DNA of 8,934 nucleotides from SZUA-365 sp964635845 (GCA_964635845.1 CAZWNO010000142.1:1-8934), one strand, 5' to 3'. Positions 1-6,851 are shown, counted from the stretch's first letter. A program made the numbers and translations. The notes: a model not told the origin generated them from the letters alone.

Positions 1-407
1 GGATCGGCGGGGGAGTCGCCGGCACCATCGAGCTTCTGGCGCGGAGCCTCCGCCCGGGAGGAATCATCCTCGTCGGCGAGCCTTACTGGCGGCGGCTGCC
101 GCCGACGGAAGACATTGCCAAAGGCTGTCTCGCGGGTGCGGTCTCCGACTTCCTGCAGCTTCCGGAACTTCTCGCGTCGTTCGGTCGGCTCGGTTATGAT
201 GTTGTGGAGATGGTTCTTGCGGACCAGGACAGCTGGGACAGATACGAGGCGGCCAAGTGGCTCACGATGCGCCGATGGCTCGACGCCAATCCCGGCGACG
301 AGTTCGCAAAGGATGTTCGCGCCGAACTGACCGCGGAACCCGTGCGCTACGCGACGTACACGCGCGAATACCTCGGCTGGGGCGCGTTCGCGCTGATGCA
401 GCGCTGA
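1..407 (+). CDS. Class I SAM-dependent methyltransferase, C-terminal part (5' end outside window)
   Basis: The reading frame is open from base 3 to a TGA at 405-407 and gives about 134 residues with no start, so the N-terminus lies upstream of the window. The visible part begins with a segment rich in Gly and Leu, then 'LRPGGIILVGEPYW', which is the post-motif of Rossmann-fold methyltransferases: the loop and beta-strand after motif IV that close the SAM pocket. The downstream helices and the ending 'YLGWGAFALMQR' resemble a common family of small-molecule SAM methyltransferases that I recognise by pattern. The SAM-binding motif I itself is not in the window. The acceptor substrate cannot be inferred. 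The next methyltransferase starts almost directly after the stop and in the same frame, so the two may be co-transcribed. I am confident of the fold and not of the function. Confidence 0.8.
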   Translation, partial: IGGGVAGTIELLARSLRPGGIILVGEPYWRRLPPTEDIAKGCLAGAVSDFLQLPELLASFGRLGYDVVEMVLADQDSWDRYEAAKWLTMRRWLDANPGDEFAKDVRAELTAEPVRYATYTREYLGWGAFALMQR

Positions 408-440
408 TGTGAGGATTGCCGTCGGCTCGCCCCTCTGTTC

Positions 441-1151
441 GTGTCCTGGCTGCAAATTCCTCCCGGCGCTCACTGGCTGGATGTCGGCTGCGGCACCGGA
501 TCCCTCGCCCTTGCGATCCGCGGTCAGGCCGATCCGGCGTCCGTCGTGGGCTGCGATCCGGCCCATCCCTTCGTTGCCTTCGCTCGGGAACGGACGCGCG
601 ACGCCAGGATCACCTTCGTCGTGACCGGGATTGGCGGACTTCCGCGACGTCCCGAGGGATACGACAGCGTTACCTCGCTGCTCGCGCTGAATTTCTTCCC
701 GGATCCTGAAGCAGCCGTGCGCGAAATGAGGTCGATCACCGCTCCACTGGGCACGGTGTCGGCATGCGTGTGGGACTACAGTGACGGAATGCAGTTCCTG
801 CGCCGCTTCTGGGACGCGGCGTTGGAAGCGGATCCGTCGGCTCGGGATATCGACGAAGGCCATCGATTCCCCCTCTGCGACAGCGACGCGCTTGCGGATC
901 TTTTTCGTCGCGGCGACCTTGCTGATGTGCGCTGCGAGCCGCTCGAGGTGCGTACGACATTCGCCGACTTCGACGACTACTGGCGCCCCCTGCTCGGAGG
1001 GACGGGTCCCGCGCCGTCATATCTCGCATCACTCGACGCCGATCGCCTTGCGATCCTGGCGCGGCGGCTCGAGGAGACCTTGCCACGCGAAAAGGACGGA
1101 ACGATCGATCTCACAGCACGTGCGTGGGCGGTCCGCGGAATCGCGAAATGA
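441..1151 (+). CDS. Class I SAM-dependent methyltransferase, probably N-terminally truncated
   Basis: The GTG at 441 opens a 236-residue protein. Motif I (DVGCGTG) is at residues 14-20, the acidic residue that binds the SAM ribose is D39 (in 'VVGCDP'), motif IV is 'YDSVTSLLALNFF', and a late 'SACVWDY' strand is followed by 'FWDAA', all features of a UbiE-like methyltransferase family. The C-terminus ('LTARAWAVRG') matches how that family normally ends, so the 3' end is intact. The start is doubtful. Only 13 residues precede motif I, where the family usually has about 35-40, and no Shine-Dalgarno sequence precedes the GTG. The codons before it (from 420, 'RRLAPLF') still look like family sequence, but the TGA of the upstream gene at 405-407 closes the frame. 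The gene is therefore either 5'-truncated and perhaps inactive, or uses an unrecognised start. The substrate is unknown. Confidence 0.75.
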   Translation: MSWLQIPPGAHWLDVGCGTGSLALAIRGQADPASVVGCDPAHPFVAFARERTRDARITFVVTGIGGLPRRPEGYDSVTSLLALNFFPDPEAAVREMRSITAPLGTVSACVWDYSDGMQFLRRFWDAALEADPSARDIDEGHRFPLCDSDALADLFRRGDLADVRCEPLEVRTTFADFDDYWRPLLGGTGPAPSYLASLDADRLAILARRLEETLPREKDGTIDLTARAWAVRGIAK

Positions 1152-1226
1152 TCCACTCAGTGGTCGGCAAACCGCGATCGTTCATGCGGACAGGGGATTT
1201 TTTTCCCCATTGCGTGCCGTAGACGA

Positions 1227-1257
1227 TTGCCCTAGTTTCACAGGATTGTGCTATCTC
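1227..1257 (+). promoter_or_regulatory. Weak candidate promoter for the lipoprotein gene
   Basis: TTGCCC at 1227-1232 is followed after 19 nt by TATCTC at 1252-1257, with a TG just before the second hexamer (an extended -10 arrangement). The spacing and match are poor, so this is only the best candidate in the 128-nt gap between the second methyltransferase and the lipoprotein gene. The same gap contains a GGGG-A-T7-CCCC block at 1193-1208. That block lacks the shape of an intrinsic terminator because its T tract is in the loop rather than after the stem. Confidence 0.25.
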
Positions 1258-1279
1258 ATTATCCAAATTGGAGGTGTCG

Positions 1280-1927
1280 ATGAACAGTGCGATGCGTCAT
1301 GCGAGATTGCTCTGCACGGGAATCCTTTTTCTGATCGCGGGATGCGGCGATGACGATGACCCGGTAGTTCCGAAGCTCGAGTATCCGTCGATCACCGTCA
1401 CGGGCACGGTGCAGTTGAAACCCGGCGTGCAGATTCCGGAAGGCGTGCTGTTGACGGCGATCTGGTCGGTGGACAGCTCGCCGGATTATACCTATGTTTT
1501 CGGGAAGGGGACGGTAAACACCGAGGACATGACCTTCTCGATCACCTTCGATACGCCGCCGGCCCAGGCGCTGAACGTGCCATCCGCGCAGAACGGCGAC
1601 GCGGGCATTCCGCCGCTGGGCGTCGGATACATCTGCCTCGGAGATTTCACCAGCAACGAACCACATATGCTGGGAGAAGATGAACTGGATGGAACGGTGA
1701 TCGGCGCGGTCAGCAATGTCGGCGTTATCTACGTTGGCGGCAATCCCTCGCTCTACGCACAGTTCCCTTCGCTCACCTGGCCCGCGGCTTTCCGCTCGGG
1801 GTACAGTCTCGGCGAGGGACAGGAGACCGGTGAAACACACGACATCTTCGTCCCCACCAGTGCATCCACCTTCGTTCTCACCGTGACCGACGATCCGTCG
1901 GATTTCACGTTCCCGAACTGGAAATAA
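1280..1927 (+). CDS. Predicted lipoprotein of unknown function
   Basis: The ATG at 1280 is preceded by GGAGG at 1270-1274, 5 nt away, which decides this start over an in-frame TTG at 1268. The 215-residue product opens with a short type II signal peptide: basic residues 6-9, a hydrophobic stretch at 10-20, and a lipobox ending LIAGC with the lipidated cysteine at residue 22. The mature protein begins C-G-D-D-D-D. The rest is polar, rich in Thr, Ser, Gly and Val, and looks mainly beta-stranded (for example 'SITVTGTVQL' and 'STFVLTVTDD'). It has no cysteine pairs, repeats or catalytic motif that I recognise. It is probably anchored in the outer membrane. A run of acidic residues directly after the cysteine resembles the surface-export signals described for Bacteroidota lipoproteins. 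It lies 54 nt upstream of the DUF4153 gene and may share a transcript with it. Confidence 0.8.
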   Translation: MNSAMRHARLLCTGILFLIAGCGDDDDPVVPKLEYPSITVTGTVQLKPGVQIPEGVLLTAIWSVDSSPDYTYVFGKGTVNTEDMTFSITFDTPPAQALNVPSAQNGDAGIPPLGVGYICLGDFTSNEPHMLGEDELDGTVIGAVSNVGVIYVGGNPSLYAQFPSLTWPAAFRSGYSLGEGQETGETHDIFVPTSASTFVLTVTDDPSDFTFPNWK

Positions 1928-1981
1928 AGCGCAAGTCTTGCCGTCCCTCCGTGCCGGATAAACAACCAAAGGGTCGTCTCC

Positions 1982-3907
1982 ATGAAGCTCTCCTCCATCC
2001 AGCAGATCGTCCATGAATCCCTGCGCACGCTGCGGCGCTTTCCGTTCGTCCTCGCCGTCGCGGCAGCGGGAACGGTCGCCGCCATCGTCATCGTCGAATA
2101 CGAAGCCACGTCGGAATCGGACGCTGCGTTCCGCGTGTTGTTCGCGGCGCTGGTGGGCGTCGCCTTCCTGATCGGCCTGGCGCTGCTCGCGGAACGGCGG
2201 CGGTGGAAGCAGCCTGTCGCGATGGGACTGCAGGCTGCCGGCGTCGTGCTGCTCGCGGCGTATGCGCTCACGCTGCCCGCACATCTTTCCTCGGGCCCCG
2301 CCATCCATGTCATCCGCCTGCTCATGCTGATGACGGGCATGCACCTGTTCGTCGCCGTCGCGCCCTGGCTGGGACGCGGAGAGGTCAACGGCTTCTGGCA
2401 ATTCAACAAGACACTGTTCCTGCGCATATTCACGGCGGGACTCTTCACCGGTGTGCTCTTCGCCGGACTCGCCATCGCGCTTGCCGCGGTGGAAAATCTC
2501 TTCGAAGTGCACGTGCCGGGCGAACGCTACGCGCAGCTCTGGATGCTCCTCCTCGGGATGTTCAATACCTGGTTTTTCCTCGCGGGCATACCGGAGGACC
2601 TCGATGCGCTCGACGCGGTGGACGAGTATCCGAAGGGATTGAAGATCTTCGCGCAGTACGTGCTGCTGCCGCTCGTGACAGTCTATTTCATCATCCTCGT
2701 CGCATACACGGGAAAAATCGTGATCGCGTGGAGCTGGCCGTATGGCTGGGTGAGCCGGCTCATTCTCGGCTTCTCGGTCGCGGGAATGTTTGCGCTGCTG
2801 CTGCTGCATCCGATACGCGAGCGCGAGGGCAATCGCTGGATACTCGCAGCCTCGCGCTGGTTCTACGTCGTGCTCGCGCCGCTGCTCGTCATGTACTTCC
2901 TCGCGGTCATGCGCCGGCTGTCCGATTACGGACTGACCGAGAGCCGCTACCTCGCGATCGTGATCGGCGTCTGGCTCGCCGCGATGGTGCTGTACTTTCT
3001 GCTCAGCCGCGGGAAGAACATCAAGGTGATCCCGCTCTCGCTCTGCGTGCTGGCCTTCCTGATCTCGGTCGGACCCTGGGGCGCGTTCGCCGTTTCGGAG
3101 AACAGCCAGGTCCATCGCCTGCGCGCCATGCTTGAACGGAACGACTTGCTGGTGAACGAAAAACTCCATGCAGCGCGGGAGGAAGCGGGCAACGAAGATG
3201 TCCGGGAGATCAACGCAGTGCTGCTCTACCTGCACGAATTCCACGGCTACGCGGAAATCGAACCGTGGTTCGGTGCGTCGCTGCGGCAGGATACCGTCCG
3301 CATGGGCTCCCGTTGGAAATCCCCGGCCGACGTCGCGAAGCTGATCGGTATCGAATACGTTGCGGGCTGGTACGATCCGTCGGGACGCAAGCGCGTCTTT
3401 TCCGCGACGGAGAAGGAAGCGATGAACATCACGGGCTATGACCGCGTGCTGCCCGAGCGCTTCTTCGACAGCGAGAATCCGCAGCGCACCGAGACGGTGG
3501 GCGAGGTCACCTATTCACTGAACCGTGCGCTCGATACGCTGACATTCGTTCTCACACCTGGCAGGGAACAGGCCGACTCGCTGCCGGCGGCAGCTGCGCG
3601 TACCGATGCACGGCAGGTTGCACCGCCGGTTGCACCGGAGACACTGCGCGTGTCGCTGCGTCCCGTCATCGACACGCTCACTGCGCGCTACCACGATGCG
3701 AGTGTCAACGACATTCCGCTCGAACTGACCGCGGTCGAAGCCGCGGGCGCAAGGCTGAAGGTGAAGGTGTACTGCCTCATGCTGCGCTTCGAAAAGGAGG
3801 AGGGAAGAATGAAGACCGCGAACGCGCGCCTGCGGGTGCTGTATGGGCAGACGGCGGTGGGTGCACCGGAAACAATGAAAGGAGAGACACATGTCCGAAT
3901 TCGATGA
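1982..3907 (+). CDS. DUF4153-family polytopic membrane protein
   Basis: The ATG at 1982 has AAAGGG at 1968-1973, 8 nt upstream. The 641-residue product has about 11 hydrophobic segments, roughly at residues 21-38, 48-70, 79-99, 106-126, 145-170, 185-201, 223-243, 257-275, 294-310, 321-341 and 349-370, followed by a soluble domain at about 371-641. The segment around 215-280 ('YPKGLKIFAQYVLLPLVTVY', then 'WPYGWVSRLILGFS' and 'HPIRE') is the most typical part of DUF4153, a family of unknown function common in Bacteroidota. The soluble tail contains a Pro/Ala-rich linker near 533-552. I see no catalytic motif. The 3' end overlaps the following methyltransferase start by 17 nt, which suggests translational coupling. 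The molecular role is unknown; only the family assignment is well supported. Confidence 0.88.
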   Translation: MKLSSIQQIVHESLRTLRRFPFVLAVAAAGTVAAIVIVEYEATSESDAAFRVLFAALVGVAFLIGLALLAERRRWKQPVAMGLQAAGVVLLAAYALTLPAHLSSGPAIHVIRLLMLMTGMHLFVAVAPWLGRGEVNGFWQFNKTLFLRIFTAGLFTGVLFAGLAIALAAVENLFEVHVPGERYAQLWMLLLGMFNTWFFLAGIPEDLDALDAVDEYPKGLKIFAQYVLLPLVTVYFIILVAYTGKIVIAWSWPYGWVSRLILGFSVAGMFALLLLHPIREREGNRWILAASRWFYVVLAPLLVMYFLAVMRRLSDYGLTESRYLAIVIGVWLAAMVLYFLLSRGKNIKVIPLSLCVLAFLISVGPWGAFAVSENSQVHRLRAMLERNDLLVNEKLHAAREEAGNEDVREINAVLLYLHEFHGYAEIEPWFGASLRQDTVRMGSRWKSPADVAKLIGIEYVAGWYDPSGRKRVFSATEKEAMNITGYDRVLPERFFDSENPQRTETVGEVTYSLNRALDTLTFVLTPGREQADSLPAAAARTDARQVAPPVAPETLRVSLRPVIDTLTARYHDASVNDIPLELTAVEAAGARLKVKVYCLMLRFEKEEGRMKTANARLRVLYGQTAVGAPETMKGETHVRIR

Positions 3908-4511
3908 GAAAGCGCGAACCTGGGACGAGGATCCCGCCCATGTCGAACGCGCGCAGATCGTGGCGGAGGCGATACGGGCGCACATCCCGCTGGGCAAGGA
4001 AATGCAGGTAATGGAGTACGGCAGCGGAACGGGACTGCTCGGCCTCGCGCTGCTGCCGGATATCGGCGCACTGACCCTGGCCGACACCTCGGAAGGAATG
4101 CTCGGGATCGTGCGGGAGAAAATCGCCGCGCTCGGGACGACGAACGCGCATACGCTGCTGCTCGACCTCACGAGCGATCCGCCGCCGGACGATCGCTACG
4201 ACCTGATCGTGACGCTCATGACGCTGCATCATATCGAGGATACGGACATGATACTCCGGAGATTCCGCACACTGTGCAGCAGCGGTGCGCATCTCTGCGT
4301 CGTGGACCTTGACAGGGAGGACGGCTCCTTCCACGGTTCCGGCTTCACGGGTCATCACGGTTTCGACAGGCGGGAGCTTGCCGCCGCCGCACGGCGCGCC
4401 GGCTTTCATCCGGTCGCATTCGAAACCGTGCATGAAATGACGAGGGAGACCGAAAACGGGACGCAGCGGTTCACGCTCTTTCTCATGACGGCACGTGTGG
4501 ACCTCGATTGA
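3891..4511 (+). CDS. Class I SAM-dependent methyltransferase (MSEFDxKA type)
   Basis: The ATG at 3891 is preceded by a strong AAAGGAGAG about 5-6 nt away and lies inside the last codons of the DUF4153 gene in another frame, so translation is probably coupled. The 206-residue protein has the N-terminus 'MSEFDEKARTWDEDP', motif I as EYGSGTG (residues 42-48, Cys or Ala of the usual motif replaced by Ser), the SAM-ribose acidic residue D65 in 'LTLADTS', D92 in 'LLLDL', motif IV 'YDLIVTLMTLHHI' (103-115), and then 'VVDLDREDGSFH' and 'GFTGHHGFD', which are characteristic of one conserved subgroup of small cytosolic methyltransferases found in many bacteria. The post-motif-IV strand reads 'AHLCVVDL'. 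All SAM-binding parts appear intact and the length is normal. The substrate is not known; a small molecule is more likely than a macromolecule, given the lack of any RNA- or DNA-binding appendage. Confidence 0.88.
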   Translation: MSEFDEKARTWDEDPAHVERAQIVAEAIRAHIPLGKEMQVMEYGSGTGLLGLALLPDIGALTLADTSEGMLGIVREKIAALGTTNAHTLLLDLTSDPPPDDRYDLIVTLMTLHHIEDTDMILRRFRTLCSSGAHLCVVDLDREDGSFHGSGFTGHHGFDRRELAAAARRAGFHPVAFETVHEMTRETENGTQRFTLFLMTARVDLD

Positions 4512-4525
4512 TCCCGTTTCCCGGA

Positions 4526-4554
4526 TTGGGAATGTGTAACAAATGTGCTACATT
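4526..4554 (+). promoter_or_regulatory. Candidate promoter of the RelB-YafQ operon
   Basis: TTGGGA at 4526-4531 and TACATT at 4549-4554 are separated by 17 nt, a sigma-70-like arrangement with 4 of 6 matches in each hexamer. Transcription would start near 4561, leaving about 20 nt of leader that contains the GGAG at 4571-4574 used by the antitoxin gene. The stretch is visibly more AT-rich than the genes around it. Confidence 0.5.
4533..4552. promoter_or_regulatory. Candidate antitoxin operator (inverted repeat)
   Basis: TGTGTAACA (4533-4541) and TGTGCTACA (4544-4552) lie two bases apart. Read on the opposite strand, the second is TGTAGCACA, so both halves fit TGT(A/G)NNACA in inverted orientation. 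The site fills the spacer and overlaps the -10 hexamer of the candidate promoter, where a repressor would block RNA polymerase. RelB/DinJ-type antitoxins bind inverted repeats at their own promoters, and E. coli RelB sites also contain TGTA/TACA halves. Binding here is inference. Confidence 0.45.
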
Positions 4555-4580
4555 GAAGGGAGCATGTCTTGGAGTATACC

Positions 4581-4841
4581 ATGAGCAAATCATCAACGGT
4601 CCACGCCCGTATCGAGCCTGGGCTCAAGAAGAATGTGGAGCGGGTATTCGAGAAATTGGGATTGACCGCGACACAGGCGATAACGCTTTTCTACCGGCAG
4701 GTTGAATTACGCAAAGGTCTTCCCTTCACCATTGCGATACCGAGTCCGACGACACAACGCACATTCGAGGACACGGATGCAGGGCGGAACCTGATACTCT
4801 GCAAGGATACCGAGGACATGTTTCGCAATCTGGGAATATGA
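4581..4841 (+). CDS. RelB/DinJ-family antitoxin
   Basis: The ATG at 4581 has GGAG at 4571-4574, 6 nt upstream; an in-frame TTG at 4569 lacks a ribosome-binding site. The 86-residue protein has the RelB/DinJ layout. An N-terminal ribbon-helix-helix is formed by the strand 'TVHARI' (6-11), a helix 'PGLKKNVERVFEKLG' (13-27) and a second helix beginning 'TATQAITLFYRQV' (29-41), followed by 'RKGLPFTI'. The C-terminal toxin-binding region is 'TFEDTDAGRNLILCKDTEDMF'. The N-terminal part should dimerise and bind the operator, and the C-terminal part should wrap the toxin. The stop overlaps the toxin start as ATGA (4838-4841), the usual coupling in these operons. The YafQ-type partner fits the DinJ side of the family, so the gene is best described as dinJ-like. 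Confidence 0.88.
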   Translation: MSKSSTVHARIEPGLKKNVERVFEKLGLTATQAITLFYRQVELRKGLPFTIAIPSPTTQRTFEDTDAGRNLILCKDTEDMFRNLGI

Positions 4842-5110
4842 AGCTGCAACCGGCATACACCCGGCAGTTCGAGAAGGATCTCAGAAGGATGCAGCGCCGT
4901 GGTAAGGAGATGGACAAGCTGAAGATCCTGCTCCGCACGCTGGTGTCAGGGAAATCGCCGGATCGTTTGCATCATGATCACGCACTGCTTGGAGATTGGC
5001 AGGGAAGGCGCGAATGTCACATCGAAGCGGACTGGCTCCTGATCTACAAGACGGAGGCGGATCGCATCATCTTCGAGCGAACCGGTTCGCCTGCCGATCT
5101 GTTCAGATGA
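4838..5110 (+). CDS. YafQ-family mRNA-interferase toxin with His-to-Pro change at the catalytic C-terminal position
   Basis: The ATG at 4838 overlaps the antitoxin stop. The 90-residue product aligns along its whole length with E. coli YafQ (92 residues), a RelE/ParE-superfamily toxin that cleaves mRNA on the ribosome. Conserved parts include 'QFEKDLRRMQRRGKEMDKLK' (10-29), H48 ('DHALLGDWQG', equivalent to YafQ H50), H61 ('ECHIE', H63), D65-W66 ('ADWLLIYK', D67-W68) and the terminal F89 (F91). The exception is 'RTGSPADLF': P85 stands where YafQ has H87, a residue reported as needed for its activity. The codon is CCT, one base from CAT (His). The protein may be a weakened or inactive toxin, or its chemistry may differ. 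Length and frame are otherwise intact, so the gene is not a plain pseudogene. Confidence 0.88.
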   Translation: MKLQPAYTRQFEKDLRRMQRRGKEMDKLKILLRTLVSGKSPDRLHHDHALLGDWQGRRECHIEADWLLIYKTEADRIIFERTGSPADLFR

Positions 5111-5206
5111 TCCGCATACCGGCCCGGTTTCGAATTTGGCTTGTGGATCGTACCTTGAAATTCGCGACTCAGTGACGCACCGATCAATCGACAAGAGGAA
5201 CGACAT

Positions 5207-6697
5207 GTGATTTCCATCGAACTCATCCTGCTGGTGATTTCCGTCCTCTTCGGTCTGAGCATACTCGCGATGAAGGCCGGCTACCGTTTCGGCGTGCCGG
5301 TGCTGCTGCTCTTCCTCGCGGTCGGTATGCTGGGCGGCAGCGATGGATTGGGTATCGAATTCGGGAGTCTGCGCGCTGCACAGATCGTTGGAACCATCGC
5401 GCTCTGCCTCATCCTTTTCAGCGGCGGCATGGACACGAAGATCGCGGATATCCGTCCCGTGCTCGCGCAGGGCGTCATCCTCTCGACCGCGGGCGTGCTG
5501 ATCACCGCCCTGCTGACGGGGCTCGCCATCTGGTGGCTGTTCGGGATGACGGATGACGTGGCGGGCCCGGGACTCCTGACAGCGCTGCTGATCGCGGCAA
5601 CGATGTCGTCGACGGATTCCGCGTCCGTGTTTTCCATCCTGCGTTCGAAGGGACTCCACCTGAAGCACAACCTGCGTCCCCTGCTCGAACTGGAGAGTGG
5701 CAGCAACGATCCCATGGCTTACGTGCTCGTGATCGGGATGATCGACATCATCCAGATGGCCGGTACGCCGGATTACCTTGGAGCCGCGGCGACGCTGACG
5801 CTGCAGCTCGCCATCGGGGCGACGATGGGGTATCTGCTCGGGCGCCTGTCGGTCTACCTGATCAACCACCTGAAGATCGAGAATGACGCCCTGTACCCGG
5901 TCATGGTGTTCACCTTCTGCATCTTCATTTTCTCCTCGACCTATTTTCTGAAAGGGAACAGCTATCTCGCGGTGTACATCAGCGGACTCGTCATCGGGAA
6001 TTCCCGCTTTGTGCACAAGCGATCGTCGATGCGTTTCTTCGAAGGGCTCGCATGGCTCAGCCAGCTGCTCATGTTCCTCACACTGGGACTGCTCGTCAAT
6101 CCCCACGAACTCGTTTACGTGATCATACCCGGCCTGATCACCAGCTTCGTGCTCATCCTAGTCACGCGTCCGCTGAGCGTCTTCATCTCGCTGCTGCCAT
6201 TCCCTTCCATGCGTTTCCGTGAGAAAGCCTTCGTATCATGGGTGGGACTGCGGGGGGCGGTGCCGATCGTCTTCGCGATCATTCCCCTGGCGGCGGACGT
6301 TCCGCACGCGCGCACCATTTTCAACATCGTCTTTTTCTGCACGCTGGTTTCACTCGTCGTGCAGGGCACGAGCCTCCCGCGGGTCGCCGCCTGGCTCGGT
6401 CTGTCCGAGAAACCCCGGAAGCTCCGGAAGATGGAGGAATTCGATCTCGAATTTTCCGACGAGATAAAATCCGTCACGACCGAGATCAGTCTCACAGCGG
6501 AGTCCCTCCGCGACGGCACGCGGTTGATGGACATGCCTCTGCCCGACAACACGCTCGCCGTCCTCGTCAAACGCAACGACAGGTATTTCGTCCCGACCGG
6601 CAAGACCGAACTCCTCGAGCGCGACAAGCTCCTGCTCATCACCGACGACCAGGAAGCGCTGCTACAGACGATGAAAAACCTCGGTCTCCACGCCTGA
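5207..6697 (+). CDS. nhaP2: K+/H+ antiporter, CPA1 family (NhaP2/CvrA-like) with RCK_C domain
   Basis: The GTG at 5207 has AGAGGAA at 5194-5200; an overlapping ATG at 5205 is followed at once by a stop, so GTG is the start. The 496-residue inner-membrane protein has 12-13 hydrophobic segments over residues 1-395. They carry typical CPA1 transport motifs: 'SSTDSASV' (134-141, D137), 'ELESGSNDPMA' (161-171, with the N167-D168 pair of the ion site) and 'WVGLRGAVPI' (345-354, R349). After a basic linker (402-407, 'KPRKLR'), residues about 410-495 form a TrkA_C/RCK_C-type regulatory domain ('AESLRDGTRLMDMPLPDNTLAVLV' begins it; 'LLERDKLLLITDD' ends it). E. coli CvrA is longer (578 residues), so the C-terminal part here is reduced. 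The family exchanges K+ (or Na+) for H+. The gene is monocistronic by spacing: 96 nt follow the toxin and 154 nt precede the next CDS. Confidence 0.88.
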   Translation: MISIELILLVISVLFGLSILAMKAGYRFGVPVLLLFLAVGMLGGSDGLGIEFGSLRAAQIVGTIALCLILFSGGMDTKIADIRPVLAQGVILSTAGVLITALLTGLAIWWLFGMTDDVAGPGLLTALLIAATMSSTDSASVFSILRSKGLHLKHNLRPLLELESGSNDPMAYVLVIGMIDIIQMAGTPDYLGAAATLTLQLAIGATMGYLLGRLSVYLINHLKIENDALYPVMVFTFCIFIFSSTYFLKGNSYLAVYISGLVIGNSRFVHKRSSMRFFEGLAWLSQLLMFLTLGLLVNPHELVYVIIPGLITSFVLILVTRPLSVFISLLPFPSMRFREKAFVSWVGLRGAVPIVFAIIPLAADVPHARTIFNIVFFCTLVSLVVQGTSLPRVAAWLGLSEKPRKLRKMEEFDLEFSDEIKSVTTEISLTAESLRDGTRLMDMPLPDNTLAVLVKRNDRYFVPTGKTELLERDKLLLITDDQEALLQTMKNLGLHA

Positions 6698-6714
6698 TCG
6701 CCTGCGCGGGACAC

Positions 6715-6733
6715 CTCCCTGAACGGCAGGGGG
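6715..6733 (+). other. Short hairpin after the antiporter gene
   Basis: CTCCCTG and CAGGGGG form a 7-bp stem with one G-U pair around the loop AACGG, 17 nt after the antiporter stop. No U tract follows, so it is not a standard intrinsic terminator. It could stabilise the 3' end of the mRNA. Chance is also possible. Confidence 0.25.
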
Positions 6734-6791
6734 ACCGCCGTAATGACTCGCATTCGATCCCGCCGCGAAACATCTTTAATTTTCCACGACA

Positions 6792-6820
6792 TTGACACGG
6801 ACAAGGGAGATGTGTATCAT
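6792..6820 (+). promoter_or_regulatory. Near-consensus promoter of the PIN toxin-antitoxin operon
   Basis: TTGACA at 6792-6797 (6 of 6) is followed by a 17-nt spacer and TATCAT at 6815-6820 (5 of 6). Transcription should start near 6827. This is one of the two best promoter matches in the window and sits just before the antitoxin gene. It overlaps the ATG at 6819, which a transcript from this promoter would not contain. Confidence 0.65.
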
Positions 6821-6838
6821 GTATGACAATGTCTTACA
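6820..6838. promoter_or_regulatory. Candidate operator: 19-bp near-perfect palindrome
   Basis: The halves TGTATGACA (6820-6828) and TGTCTTACA (6830-6838) flank one central base; 8 of 9 arm positions pair. The site overlaps the end of the -10 hexamer and the predicted start of transcription, the place expected for autorepression by a ribbon-helix-helix antitoxin. Its half-sites fit TGT(A/G)NNACA, as do those of the other TA operon in this window. Confidence 0.6.
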
Positions 6839-6851
6839 AGTGCGAAATACC

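Noticed and set aside
1193..1208. GGGG-A-T7-CCCC as a terminator after the second methyltransferase
   Set aside because: The T tract is within the loop rather than after the stem, and the stem is only four to five pairs.
1259..3244. A 661-codon open frame on the minus strand
   Set aside because: It lies opposite the lipoprotein and DUF4153 genes, both well supported. Its translation is overloaded with Arg, Glu, His and Gln and shows no domain, as expected for the antisense of GC-rich coding DNA.
5118..5130. ACCGG-C-CCGGT followed by TT as a terminator for the YafQ operon
   Set aside because: The usable stem is about four pairs and the T tract is too short; a chance palindrome is as likely.
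5128..5156. TTTCGA-17-TACCTT as the antiporter promoter
   Set aside because: Both hexamers match poorly; I could not support it over background, so no promoter is called for this gene.
4946..6106. A 386-codon minus-strand open frame over the toxin and antiporter
   Set aside because: It is antisense to the antiporter transmembrane region, has a biased charged composition and no recognisable motif or ribosome-binding site.
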